Assembly (NCBI RefSeq): GCF_002005105.1 | Contig: NZ_MSCV01000013.1 | Coordinates: 62,001 to 126,000 of the forward strand | Reading direction: 5' to 3' | Source of the DNA: Methylocaldum sp. 14B | GTDB lineage: Bacteria; Pseudomonadota; Gammaproteobacteria; Methylococcales; Methylococcaceae | Length of the DNA stretch: 64,000 bases | Shown: positions 54,901-63,085 of the stretch, piece after piece | How the letters are laid out: each line of letters begins with the position of its first letter | Position numbering within the stretch: the first letter of the stretch is position 1 | Position numbers and translations under genes: made by a program | Notes under the pieces: generated by a model | Database searches by the model: none | What the model saw: only the letters and a program-made list of their open reading frames with translations | What the model was told of the DNA's origin: nothing

Positions 54901-55365
54901 TCGTCGGCAATCCCTTGCCGGCGAAGACGCTCGGGCGGGCCGTGGCGTCGGGAAAGGATTCCCGACCTACGGGGGCACGGTCGTAGGTCGGCAATCCCTT
55001 GCCGACGAAGACGCTCGGGCGGGCCGTGGCGTCGGGAAAGGATTCCCGACCTACGGGGATGTACGGTCGTAGGTCGGCAATCCCTTGCCGACGAAGACGC
55101 TTGGCCGGGGCATGGCGTCGGGAAGGGCGGCTTCGGCGCTCCAATCGCAAACGGTCATCCCAGGAGCGCTGGGATGACCCTTCCAATCGCAAACGGCCTG
55201 GCCGGGAGCGCCGGCCAGCCCCTTCCCGAAGACGCCGTTTGCGATTGGAAGGTCGCGACTAAAGCGACGTTTGCGATTGGAAGGGGCCGATTAAAGGCCC
55301 GTTTGCGATTGGAAGGGTCGCGGCTAAAGCGACCGTTTGCGATTGGGAAAGGATTCCCGACCTAC
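54901..55365. repeat. Three tandem TAGGTCGG repeat copies, the third split by a nested insert
   Basis: Copies start near 54901, 54983 and 55069, about 85 bp apart. Each contains GTCGGCAATCCCTTGCCGAC and GGAAAGGATTCCCGACCTAC halves. The third is interrupted near 55126 by the hairpin array, and its closing half resumes at about 55345-55365. Confidence 0.8.
55141..55346. repeat. Hairpin array with six identical 13-14-nt cores
   Basis: CCAATCGCAAACGG occurs at 55141-55154 and 55183-55196, and its reverse complement CCGTTTGCGATTGG at 55235-55248, 55268-55280, 55299-55312 and 55333-55346. Between cores are short palindromes of different sequence, each self-complementary: TCATCCCA/TGGGATGA, CTGGCCGG/CCGGCCAG, GTCGC/GCGAC, GGCC/GGCC and GGTCGC/GCGACC. 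The family is not one I can name. Confidence 0.8.
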
Positions 55366-55368
55366 TCG

Positions 55369-55398
55369 CTGGTTCTTCTGCAAGAAGGCCGCGTCATA
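55369..55398 (+). pseudogene. 3' remnant of a second peroxiredoxin gene
   Basis: These bases encode WFFCKKAAS and a stop, identical in protein to the end of the peroxiredoxin at 51347-52003. One codon differs silently (GCG for GCA) and the stop is TAA rather than TAG. The downstream sequence also resembles that after the intact gene. The body of the gene has been replaced by the repeat block to the left. Confidence 0.75.
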
Positions 55399-55491
55399 AC
55401 CGCCAAAGGCGACCCATAGCCATGGAGCGCCGGGGCAATCGAGAGCGAGTGGCTTGGGTGGGCCGCTCCAGCGCTCGGGACTGTGGCGGAC

Positions 55492-56298
55492 TTATTTGGC
55501 TCCGAAGACCACTCTGTCCACACCAGTATTGCCGGTGCCGGGGTCGTAGGCGTAAATCACCGCTTCATAGTCCCCCTTGTCCCGCGCCGGCACCTGTGCC
55601 GCAAAATGATTGACTTCGCCGGTGAATGCCAGAGGATATTCGCCCACCGCGTTGCCGTCCCGTTTCAGCAAGGCCTTTACTTCGTATTTGTCGGCATCCC
55701 ATAGGCCGCCTTTGCTGATGGGGCAGCCGCACATCATCGTCACCTCCGCTTCCAGCTTGGCCTGACCTTTCTCCAGCGCGGAGATTCCGCCGCGCACGAT
55801 GAAACCGGGTAAATGGATGACGATGCCGTCGCCGATGATGTGCTTGCCGGGTACGACCCAACTGGTCACGCTCGCCTCTTGCAGAGATTGGCGCTGTCCG
55901 TACGGACCGAATATCTTGAAGCGCAGCAGTCGTGGCTCGGCGAGGTCGAGCCGGGCCAAATGACCCGCCGTGTTGTCGTCGGCGAGCGGCTGACCGCGCT
56001 GGTGAGGGGTTTCCATGAGGCGTTTGGTGTCGCCGGTGCCGCCGGTAATCCACCCCTGATTCAGAATCTCCCCGGTCTCGGCGTCCTCGACCACCGCCCG
56101 TACCCCACCGACACCGCTGCCGACGAACTTGGAATCGACGCCTTTCACCCGCAGCATGATCCGGGTTTCTTCGGCCAAGACGGCGTTACATAGCGACAAA
56201 AGCAAGAAAATCGGCGCGACGAGCGTTTTCAGCGTCCGCCGGTCTATCGGCATGCGTCCCGATGGCCGCAGTATTCGCTTGTCTTTCCGGAAAACCAT
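55492..56298 (-). CDS. Exported protein with MCGCP motif, function unknown
   Basis: A 268-aa protein with a long basic N-region and a signal peptide (hydrophobic about residues 25-42). The mature part is beta-rich. A striking motif, TMMCGCPISKGGLWDA, has two cysteines flanked by methionines and could bind metal. Other histidines lie at PGKHIIGDG and VNHFAAQVP. A strong AAGGAGG site precedes ATG 56298. It is divergent from a ZnuCB-like ABC pair that lacks a binding protein, suggesting a metal role (inference). I cannot name the family. Confidence 0.8.
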   Translation of the reverse strand: MVFRKDKRILRPSGRMPIDRRTLKTLVAPIFLLLSLCNAVLAEETRIMLRVKGVDSKFVGSGVGGVRAVVEDAETGEILNQGWITGGTGDTKRLMETPHQRGQPLADDNTAGHLARLDLAEPRLLRFKIFGPYGQRQSLQEASVTSWVVPGKHIIGDGIVIHLPGFIVRGGISALEKGQAKLEAEVTMMCGCPISKGGLWDADKYEVKALLKRDGNAVGEYPLAFTGEVNHFAAQVPARDKGDYEAVIYAYDPGTGNTGVDRVVFGAK

Positions 56299-56482
56299 GC
56301 TTTTCCTCCTTGATGATTAGACTCGAGTTTGCGACGGCTTCCCGCCGAAAGCAAGAAACGGGGTTAACGCGATGCCGCTTAAGGTGAGGCGCGCTGGCGG
56401 ACACGAAGTTTTGCGGGCTTGTCCTCTGGCTCCCGGTTTGGCACTATCCGCTCAGGAAGCATAACGGAAGGCGAACGGGAAC

Positions 56483-57184
56483 ATGACGGATAATCAGCCT
56501 TCGATCTTGACCGTCCAAGGGATTTCGGTGTCTTACGGCGACGAAACGATCATCCGCGATCTTTCGTTCTCGGTGGCCGAGGGCGCCGTCTTCGTGATCC
56601 TGGGACCGAACGGCGCGGGAAAGACGACGCTGCTCAGGGCGCTCCTCGGCCTGATCCCTTATCAGGGGACGGTCACCTGGCAGACCCGAAACATCAGTTA
56701 TCTGCCGCCTCAGGAGTTTCTGCAACGCCAGGAGCTTCCGCCGCTCAGTATCGAGGAGTTCTTTCGTTTCAAGACCCGCGATGTCGACGCCGTGAAACGG
56801 ATGTTCGCCGAGGTCGGGCTGGACGAATCCCTGCTGCAACGGCCGTTCGGTGCTTTGTCGACGGGTCAGTTCCAGCGCATGCTGATCGCCTGGGCGCTGG
56901 TGAACGATCCCGACGTGCTGTTGCTGGACGAACCCACCGCGGGCATCGACGTGGGGGGCGAGGAGACGATCTATACCTTGCTCAACCGCTACCGGCAAAG
57001 AAAACCCCTGACCATCCTGCTGGTGACGCACGACCTCCATGTGGTGTGGGAATATGCGTCGGTCGTGCTTTGCCTCAACCGGCAGCAGCTTTGCATGGGC
57101 GCCCCCCAGGAAGTGCTCACGCCGCAGCAGCTCCAGGCGCTCTACGGTACCGGCGTGAAATATTACGAGCATCACCATCGGTGA
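56483..57184 (+). CDS. Metal-type ABC transporter ATP-binding protein (ZnuC-like)
   Basis: A 233-aa ABC ATPase: Walker A GPNGAGKTTLLRALLG, signature LSTGQFQRMLIAWAL and Walker B VLLLDEPTAG, then the H-loop VTHDLHVVW. Closest in character to the Zn/Mn/Fe (ZnuC/MntB-type) family, mainly because of the adjacent permease. It precedes the permease by 4 bp. No binding protein gene is adjacent. Confidence 0.9.
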   Translation: MTDNQPSILTVQGISVSYGDETIIRDLSFSVAEGAVFVILGPNGAGKTTLLRALLGLIPYQGTVTWQTRNISYLPPQEFLQRQELPPLSIEEFFRFKTRDVDAVKRMFAEVGLDESLLQRPFGALSTGQFQRMLIAWALVNDPDVLLLDEPTAGIDVGGEETIYTLLNRYRQRKPLTILLVTHDLHVVWEYASVVLCLNRQQLCMGAPQEVLTPQQLQALYGTGVKYYEHHHR

Positions 57185-57188
57185 TTTT

Positions 57189-57977
57189 ATGAGCGGAAAA
57201 ATCCTGCTTGCCCTGATCCTTGGTGGCGCCACCGGCGCGGTCGCCGGCTACCTCGGTTCGCTGATGCTGAGCAAGCGCATGGCGCTGGTGGGCGGCGCCC
57301 TGGGGCATTTGACCTTGCCCGGGATCGCGTTGGCGCTGCTGTACGATTTCGATGTTTCCATCGGTGCGGTCTTGTTCTTGGGTTTCGGGATGCTTCTTAT
57401 CTGGTATCTGGAAAGAGTGACCAGGCTGCATCTCGAGGCGCTCACCGCCGTCGTGTTTTCCACGGCTCTTGCGACGGCTTTTCTGTTTCTGCCGGAGGAA
57501 GAAACCGATATCGCACTGCTCGGCGATGTGTCGCGGATAACGGTGACGACCGCTGTGATTACGGTAGCGATAGCTCTGGGCATTTTTTTCATGGTCCGGC
57601 ACATCTACTCGAACCTGGTCCTGATCGGCATTTCGTCCGATCTGGCCGGTGCCCAAGGCCTCGATCTCCGCTGGCACAACGCGGTCTATCTGATCTGCAT
57701 CGCATTGACCGTTGCGCTCGGCGTGCGGATCGTGGGCGGACTGATGACCGCCGCTTTACTCGCCATACCGGCCTGCACGGCAAGGAACGTCAGCCGGAAT
57801 CTGGGGCAATACGCCGCCATCAGCGGCGCTGCCGGCGGTCTTTCCGCGCTCGCCGGAATTCTCGCCCACGCAACGATCAGCGTGCCACCCGGCCCTTCAA
57901 TCATTCTGGCAAGTGGTTTTTTGTTTCTGGGCTCTGTGTATCTGAAAGTCCGCCGGGAGCGCGCCGATCGAATCTAG
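57189..57977 (+). CDS. Metal-type ABC transporter permease (ZnuB-like)
   Basis: A 262-aa integral membrane protein with about eight helices, in the ABC-3 family used for zinc and manganese uptake. The pattern GALGHLTLPGIALALL and GGLMTAALLAIPACTARN is characteristic. It follows the ATPase gene directly. Substrate cannot be set from sequence. Confidence 0.9.
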   Translation: MSGKILLALILGGATGAVAGYLGSLMLSKRMALVGGALGHLTLPGIALALLYDFDVSIGAVLFLGFGMLLIWYLERVTRLHLEALTAVVFSTALATAFLFLPEEETDIALLGDVSRITVTTAVITVAIALGIFFMVRHIYSNLVLIGISSDLAGAQGLDLRWHNAVYLICIALTVALGVRIVGGLMTAALLAIPACTARNVSRNLGQYAAISGAAGGLSALAGILAHATISVPPGPSIILASGFLFLGSVYLKVRRERADRI

Positions 57978-57990
57978 TGCAGTTGCGGCT

Positions 57991-58080
57991 AATGGTAGCC
58001 CGGATGAAGTGCGACGCAATCCGGGACGACAGGAGTCGCGTGCTTCTCGTATTTCGCCCGGCGGCCTATGGGCTACCATT
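57991..58080. repeat. 90-bp palindrome-ended repeat (TAGCCCGGATGAAG type)
   Basis: The ends AATGGTAGCCC (57991-58001) and GGGCTACCATT (58070-58080) are perfect inverted repeats. The interior GCCCGGATGAAG...CGCAATCCGGG is a motif common in intergenic repeats of proteobacteria. It sits between convergent genes and may terminate transcription. Confidence 0.75.
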
Positions 58081-58084
58081 GCCT

Positions 58085-58210
58085 TCACAACAAAGCGACA
58101 GCCAGCTTGATGGCATACCCGACCGCGGTGGCCGTTCCGACACCGCCGGCCCACAGCAGAAAGAACCAGGCGAGTTTCTTCCAGAGCGGTCTTTCGTCCA
58201 CCGGTTCCAT
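58085..58210 (-). CDS. DUF2474 small membrane protein of the cytochrome bd operon
   Basis: A 41-aa protein, MEPVDERPLWKKLAWFFLLW then one hydrophobic helix. It matches the DUF2474 pattern of small proteins coded after CydAB of the CIO type. It is probably an accessory subunit, analogous to CydX but a different family. Its ATG overlaps the cydB stop by one base (TGATG). It is easily missed because of its size. Confidence 0.85.
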   Translation of the reverse strand: MEPVDERPLWKKLAWFFLLWAGGVGTATAVGYAIKLAVALL

Positions 58211-59211
58211 CAGTGATAACCCTCGCCGGCGTGCACCTTGCCGCGAAAAATCCAATAGGCGTAAGCCGTATAGCCGAGAATGACCGGTAGGAGGATGGCT
58301 GCGCCGACCAGCATGAACGCGAGGCTGTTGTCGGGGTTCGCGGCTTCGCGGTAGGTGATGCTCGGCGGAACCAGGTAAGGGAAAAGGCTTCCGGCGAGCC
58401 CCAGGAAGGCCGCGGCGAACAAGCCGAGCGCCAGCAGGAACGGGGTCACGGCTCGCTTGGCCCGCACCGCGCGGTAAAACGCGACCGCAAGCAGAGTCGT
58501 GGCGATCGGGATGATCCACAGGAATAGAAGCGCTCCAGGTCCGAACCATCGATCCCTGATGGCTTCGTTGACGAACATCGTGCCGAAACTGATGAGAACG
58601 ATGGCGAGAATCGTCGCCAGGCCAAGCGGCTCCTGAAGCTGCCGCATCCGCTCCTGGAGATCGCCGTCCAGCTTGATGACCAGCCAGGATGCGCCGAGCA
58701 GGGCATAGCCCGTGACCAGTGCGACGCCGCAGAACACGCTGAAAGGACTGAGCCAGTCGAACCAGCCGCCGGCGTAAATGCGGTCCTCGATCCGGATGCC
58801 CTGAACGAGAGCGCCGACCATCACGCCCTGAAAGAAGGCCGCCGCCGTGGAGCCGCCGATGAAAGCCCAATCCCAATATTTCTTGGCGCGCACTGTCCGG
58901 AACCGGAATTCGAATGCGACGCCTCTCAGAATCAGGGCGAGCAGCATCGCGATCACCGGCGCGTATAACGCGGTCAGCACCAGCGAATAGGCGAGGGGAA
59001 AGGCGGCGAACAGGCCCCCGCCGCCCAGGATGAGCCAGGTCTCGTTGCCGTCCCAGACCGGCGCCACGCTGTTCATCATCCGGTCGCGCTCTTCCTCGTC
59101 GCGTCCCAAGGGGAAAAGAATCCCGACGCCGAGATCGAAGCCGTCCAGAATGGCGTAGGCGAGCAAGGCCACGCCGATCAATACGAACCAGATAGTCGGT
59201 AGATCGAACAT
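58210..59211 (-). CDS. cydB: Cytochrome bd-type quinol oxidase subunit II
   Basis: A 333-aa membrane protein with about eight to nine helices. It starts FDLPTIWFVLIGVALLAYAI and has the conserved DGFDLGVG and VWDGNETWLILGGGGLFAAFP segments of CydB. It pairs with subunit I to make the bd oxidase that reduces O2 to water with quinol. The gap to cydA is 12 bp. Confidence 0.95.
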   Translation of the reverse strand: MFDLPTIWFVLIGVALLAYAILDGFDLGVGILFPLGRDEEERDRMMNSVAPVWDGNETWLILGGGGLFAAFPLAYSLVLTALYAPVIAMLLALILRGVAFEFRFRTVRAKKYWDWAFIGGSTAAAFFQGVMVGALVQGIRIEDRIYAGGWFDWLSPFSVFCGVALVTGYALLGASWLVIKLDGDLQERMRQLQEPLGLATILAIVLISFGTMFVNEAIRDRWFGPGALLFLWIIPIATTLLAVAFYRAVRAKRAVTPFLLALGLFAAAFLGLAGSLFPYLVPPSITYREAANPDNSLAFMLVGAAILLPVILGYTAYAYWIFRGKVHAGEGYH

Positions 59212-59223
59212 GATCGGTTCCTC

Positions 59224-60609
59224 CTAATGCGGGCCTTTTTCGAGCGCTGGCCCAGGCATGACGCCGGTCGTCCTCAGAGGGCCTTTTTCCGTCGGTTTCT
59301 CGAGCCCGATATCCGGCGAGCGCTTCATGAGCCGTATCAGATAAAACGAGCCGGCACCGAAAATGATCGTGTATACCACGATGAAACCCAGCAGCGACCC
59401 GGCGACTCCCGGCGTGCCGATGGGCGATACGGCGTCCCCCGTTCGGAGGAGTCCGTATACCGCAAAGGGTTGGCGACCCACCTCGGTCACGAACCAGCCG
59501 GCCAGGATCGCCACGAACCCCAGCGGCCCCATGGCGACCCCCCAGCGGTGGAACCAGGCCTCATCGAACAAGCGTTTTCGGAAGAATTGCACGGCGCCGA
59601 CCAGTCCGAACAGGATCATCAGCACGCCGATTCCGACCATGATCCGGAACGCCCAGAAGACGATAGGCACATTGGGCCAGTGATCTCTCGGAAAGGCATC
59701 CAAGCCGGTGACTTTCGCATCGAGGTCGTGTTCGAGGATCAGGCTGGCGAGCTTGGGGATTTCGAGGGTGTATTTCGTCCGGGCTTCGCCGACATCCGGG
59801 ATGCCGAACAGAATCAGCGGCGCGCCCGCCCGGCTCTCGAAGTGTCCCTCCATCGCCGCAACCTTGGCCGGCTGGTATTCCTTGGTGTTGAGGCCGTGGA
59901 GATCGCCCACGATCAGCTGAGTCGGCGCGACCACCGCCGCCATCAAGATCGCCATGACGAACATGACGCGGGCCGCCGGGTTGGTCTTGTCCCTGAGAAG
60001 ATGCCAGGCGCCGCTCGCGCCGACCACGAGCGCGGTCGTGAGATAGGCCGCCAGCACCATGTGCGTGAAGCGATAAGGAAAGGACGGATTGAAGATCACG
60101 CCGATCCAACTGTCGGGCACATAGCGGCCCGCCTCGAGGTGATACGCCGCCGGCGTTTGCATCCAACTGTTCGCGGACAAGATCCAGAACGCCGAAAGCA
60201 GCGTGCCGAAGGCGACCAGGAGCGTCGCCGCGAAATGCAGTCTCGGGCCCACGCGGTCGAGTCCGAACAGCATGACGCCGAGAAAGCCGGCCTCCAGGAA
60301 GAACGCCGTCAACACTTCGTAGGCCAGCAAGGGGCCGAGGACCGGGCCGGTCTTTTCCGAGAACGGTCCCCAGTTGGTTCCGAACTGATAGCTCATCACG
60401 ATGCCCGACACGACGCCCATGGCGAAGGCCACGGCGAAGACGATCAGCCAGTATTTGTAGAGCTGCAGGAAGACATCCCGTTTGGTTGCCAGCCAAAGCC
60501 CCTCGAGCACGGCGAGATAGCTCGCCAAGCCAATCGTGAACGCCGGAAAAAAGATGTGAAAACTGACCGTGAACGCGAACTGAGTTCGCGCGAGGACAAG
60601 CGCATCCAT
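59224..60609 (-). CDS. cydA: Cytochrome bd-type quinol oxidase subunit I (CIO-like)
   Basis: A 461-aa subunit carrying hemes b558, b595 and d. The heme ligand His in SFHIFFPAFTIG, the conserved YEVLTAFFLEAGFLG and the second His in RFTHMVLAAYLTT are visible. The Q-loop is short, as in cyanide-insensitive oxidases. The usual GRQPW motif is GRQPF here. A clear AGGAGAG site precedes ATG 60609. This oxidase would allow respiration at low oxygen or under inhibitory conditions. Confidence 0.95.
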   Translation of the reverse strand: MDALVLARTQFAFTVSFHIFFPAFTIGLASYLAVLEGLWLATKRDVFLQLYKYWLIVFAVAFAMGVVSGIVMSYQFGTNWGPFSEKTGPVLGPLLAYEVLTAFFLEAGFLGVMLFGLDRVGPRLHFAATLLVAFGTLLSAFWILSANSWMQTPAAYHLEAGRYVPDSWIGVIFNPSFPYRFTHMVLAAYLTTALVVGASGAWHLLRDKTNPAARVMFVMAILMAAVVAPTQLIVGDLHGLNTKEYQPAKVAAMEGHFESRAGAPLILFGIPDVGEARTKYTLEIPKLASLILEHDLDAKVTGLDAFPRDHWPNVPIVFWAFRIMVGIGVLMILFGLVGAVQFFRKRLFDEAWFHRWGVAMGPLGFVAILAGWFVTEVGRQPFAVYGLLRTGDAVSPIGTPGVAGSLLGFIVVYTIIFGAGSFYLIRLMKRSPDIGLEKPTEKGPLRTTGVMPGPALEKGPH

Positions 60610-60732
60610 TGTTACTCTCCTATCGGTGACGAGGCCGGGCCTTCCCTGTTTTGAAATTGGACCGGCGAGAATCGGTGTCGTTTATGCGACGAACGTCATT
60701 TCAGCCTGCGAACGCTGATTCGAGGCTTGGGA

Positions 60733-61458
60733 TCAATCGACATAGGCGGACAAGGCGGCGAACAGGGCGAATCCTCCGGCGAAGGACGGGGTCGAAATCC
60801 ATCGGGCGACGCCCGGCTCATCGGCCTGGGGCAGCATGTCTTCCACAGTCGCCAGTAACAGCACGCCAACCAGAAACGCGAGTGCCGCATGCTCGACCTG
60901 GGTGCTCGCGTCGCGTAGCAGCAGATAGCCGATCGCCGCGCCGAAAATCGGCGGAAGAATGAACGAGCCCGAGATGCCGAGCCGCCGTTTTCGCGGCACC
61001 TGACGGTTTCGAAAGTTGCCGATCGCTGCAAACCCGCCGGGAATATTCGCAATCACCTGGCTTAATCCGAGCAGTAATCCGAGGCCGCCGGAAACGGCCG
61101 AACCCGCGCCAACCATCAGGCCGTCCGTGAGAAGGTCGACCGCCACGGCCAGATAAACCATCCAAGCGCCGGACCGTCCTGACCGGGAGCCCGTCCAATA
61201 CCGAAACGCGCGAGCAAGTGCTGCCGAAAAAACTGATCCTCCGAGAAACATCGAAATCAATAGCCACGTCGGGATCACGGGCAGAATTCGGGGCATGAGG
61301 TCTATGCTGACCACCGCGATCGCCACACCGGCCGCGCCGTGCAACGCGGCGCCGATGATCCATGGCGGCGCGCGAAGGCTCTCCGCCAAAAGGCTGCCGA
61401 CGATGTTTCCGGCGGCGGGTAAGACCGCCACTGCAAGTACCGATAAGAGATCATTCAT
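60733..61458 (-). CDS. Divergent ZIP-family membrane protein
   Basis: A 241-aa protein with about eight helices, organised like a ZIP transporter. The usual histidine metal-site motifs are replaced: AVDLLTDGLMVGAG stands where HNIPDGLAVG is usual, and VIANIPGGFAAIG where HNIPEG is usual. It may transport another substrate or have lost activity. It follows the cytochrome bd operon in the same orientation after 120 bp upstream of it. Confidence 0.7.
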   Translation of the reverse strand: MNDLLSVLAVAVLPAAGNIVGSLLAESLRAPPWIIGAALHGAAGVAIAVVSIDLMPRILPVIPTWLLISMFLGGSVFSAALARAFRYWTGSRSGRSGAWMVYLAVAVDLLTDGLMVGAGSAVSGGLGLLLGLSQVIANIPGGFAAIGNFRNRQVPRKRRLGISGSFILPPIFGAAIGYLLLRDASTQVEHAALAFLVGVLLLATVEDMLPQADEPGVARWISTPSFAGGFALFAALSAYVD

Positions 61459-61519
61459 CCTCAGACGGGTGAATCGGCCACGCAGAGGCGGAATCTAGGT
61501 CGAGCCGCCCCGGCAGGCT

Positions 61520-61873
61520 TCACTCGCCGGTCGCGGCGGGCTTCACCTGGATATTGTTCTTGACCTCCACGACACCTTCGACGGTCTTGGCAAGCGTGGC
61601 GGCTTTTTCCTTTTCCGCCTCGCTATTGGCCAATCCGCTGAGATAGACGACGCCCTTGATCGTGTCGACATGAATATCGAGAGCACCGACCACCGGGTCT
61701 CGTACATAGGCCGCCTTGATCTTGGTGGTGATGACGGTATCGTCGATGACCGTACCGGTACTGGCCAGAAAGGGACGGTCTAAAGGGTCGGCAGTGGCAA
61801 TGTTCCAGATACCTGGGGTAAGAGCCGCAGCGACAGCGGTCAGGAGCGTAAGCGATTTGATGGGGTGAGTCAT
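61520..61873 (-). CDS. BON-domain periplasmic protein
   Basis: A 117-aa exported protein with a signal peptide (about residues 1-28) and one BON domain (DDTVITTKIKAAYVRDPVV to VEVKNNIQV). BON domains bind phospholipid or support envelope stability, as in OsmY. AAGGAGG precedes ATG 61873 by 6 bases, which fixes the start. Longer in-frame sequence upstream is not coding. Confidence 0.92.
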   Translation of the reverse strand: MTHPIKSLTLLTAVAAALTPGIWNIATADPLDRPFLASTGTVIDDTVITTKIKAAYVRDPVVGALDIHVDTIKGVVYLSGLANSEAEKEKAATLAKTVEGVVEVKNNIQVKPAATGE

Positions 61874-62010
61874 TGCGCCCTCCTTTGCGCGTGGTAAAGC
61901 CGGCTTTTTCCGGATCGGAATCGATGAAGCCTCGATCAGTCGAGAAAGCACGGTTGCACTTTTTGTTTTGACCGAGAAGGGAGCGGAAAGGTCGCGAGGC
62001 GGTTTCCGGT

Positions 62011-62790
62011 TCAGCGCGTGTCTTCGATCTCCGAACGTGCGGCGATGGAAGGATCGCCCCGGATCGCGTCCTTTATGGATGAATGAAAGATCTGAATCCG
62101 GGTGTTCGTCCGGTGCCGTTTCACGAGGCGAAAGATCTTCGGCATCTGCCGGCGATCGACCCGTACGCAGCCATGGGAGCGCTTTTTGCCGAGATGTGCC
62201 ATGGCCCCGTCCGAGGCATCGTGCATGAAGATGCCGTCCACGATTTGAATCGCATGGGTCAGGTATACCGGCCGGTTCAAGAGTCTGGTCGCGAAATAGG
62301 ATGGGCGGCGCACCGCCAAGGCACGCGGGGAATAGGTGCCGTCCGGAGTTTTGGTGGCTTTGCCCGGAAGTCCGGTCGAAACTAGTACCGATTCGAGCCC
62401 CTCGACGGCCTCGCCGCCAACATGCACCGACAGGCGTTGGTGGGTCTGATCGATTTGGATGATGACGGGGCTTTTGGGCTTTGCCGCGTGCTTTGATTCG
62501 ATCTTGGGCTTCGATGTCCGGCTCTGTCTGTACAGGTCGAGTTCCGGCGGTCGATCGGCGATCAAGGGCGGGTGCCGTGTCGGTGCGAAGAGCGCGGCGA
62601 TCTCCCGGTCCACTTGCGGGCTCGGGCGGTCGGCGATGCGATACGGTATCGGCCGATCGCGCGGATTCCCGCCGTGACGGCTCAACGGAGCTTTGGGCGT
62701 CTGGAGCGGAAAATCCGTCGGCTCGGGATAAAGCAGCAATGCTGTAAGGTACGGCAAGACGAATGCGATGGTTAACCTGGTCTTGTCCAT
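62011..62790 (-). CDS. L,D-transpeptidase (YkuD domain)
   Basis: A 259-aa protein with an N-terminal hydrophobic segment (about 5-21), a proline-rich linker and a C-terminal YkuD domain (about 108-235). The catalytic motif is HDASDGAMAHLGKKRSHGCV, with His and Cys present. It probably forms 3-3 cross-links in peptidoglycan. It is the second such enzyme in the window, unrelated in architecture to the one at 40592-42199. Confidence 0.9.
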   Translation of the reverse strand: MDKTRLTIAFVLPYLTALLLYPEPTDFPLQTPKAPLSRHGGNPRDRPIPYRIADRPSPQVDREIAALFAPTRHPPLIADRPPELDLYRQSRTSKPKIESKHAAKPKSPVIIQIDQTHQRLSVHVGGEAVEGLESVLVSTGLPGKATKTPDGTYSPRALAVRRPSYFATRLLNRPVYLTHAIQIVDGIFMHDASDGAMAHLGKKRSHGCVRVDRRQMPKIFRLVKRHRTNTRIQIFHSSIKDAIRGDPSIAARSEIEDTR

Positions 62791-62872
62791 GACGGGTTTT
62801 CGATATCGTCGGCTGATAATGTTTTGACCGCAATAATCGCCTTGATATCTGTCAATTTTCGAGCCGAGTTTA

Positions 62873-62963
62873 GGAGCCTATTTCAGTAGGCCGTTCGCCC
62901 CGGCCTGTCGAAGGGCCTGTCCCGAGCCTGTCGAAGGATTTGGGGACCAACTCAGATAGGCTC
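62873..62963. repeat. Decayed AGCCTAT-type palindromic repeat
   Basis: GGAGCCTAT (62873-62881) is mirrored by ATAGGCTCC (62955-62963). The interior carries CCTGTCGAAGG motifs. It is the degenerate relative of the element at 54697-54788. Confidence 0.7.
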
Positions 62964-63085
62964 CAAGTTCTCTCGAACCTGAGGGCAGAAGGATCGTTTT
63001 TTCTGAGTGCCTCCTTCTTTTGAGAATCGCGCCGCTTTACGGCTTTTGGCGCCCTCGCGCAATTTTCGCTCGTGCCACCGGTCCT

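Noticed and set aside
55141-55346. CRISPR array
   Set aside because: The cores are only 13-14 nt, occur in both orientations, and the spacers are palindromes; no cas gene is near.
59227-60654. A 475-codon plus-strand frame opposite cydA
   Set aside because: Charged, domain-free composition and complete overlap with cydA; a shadow frame.
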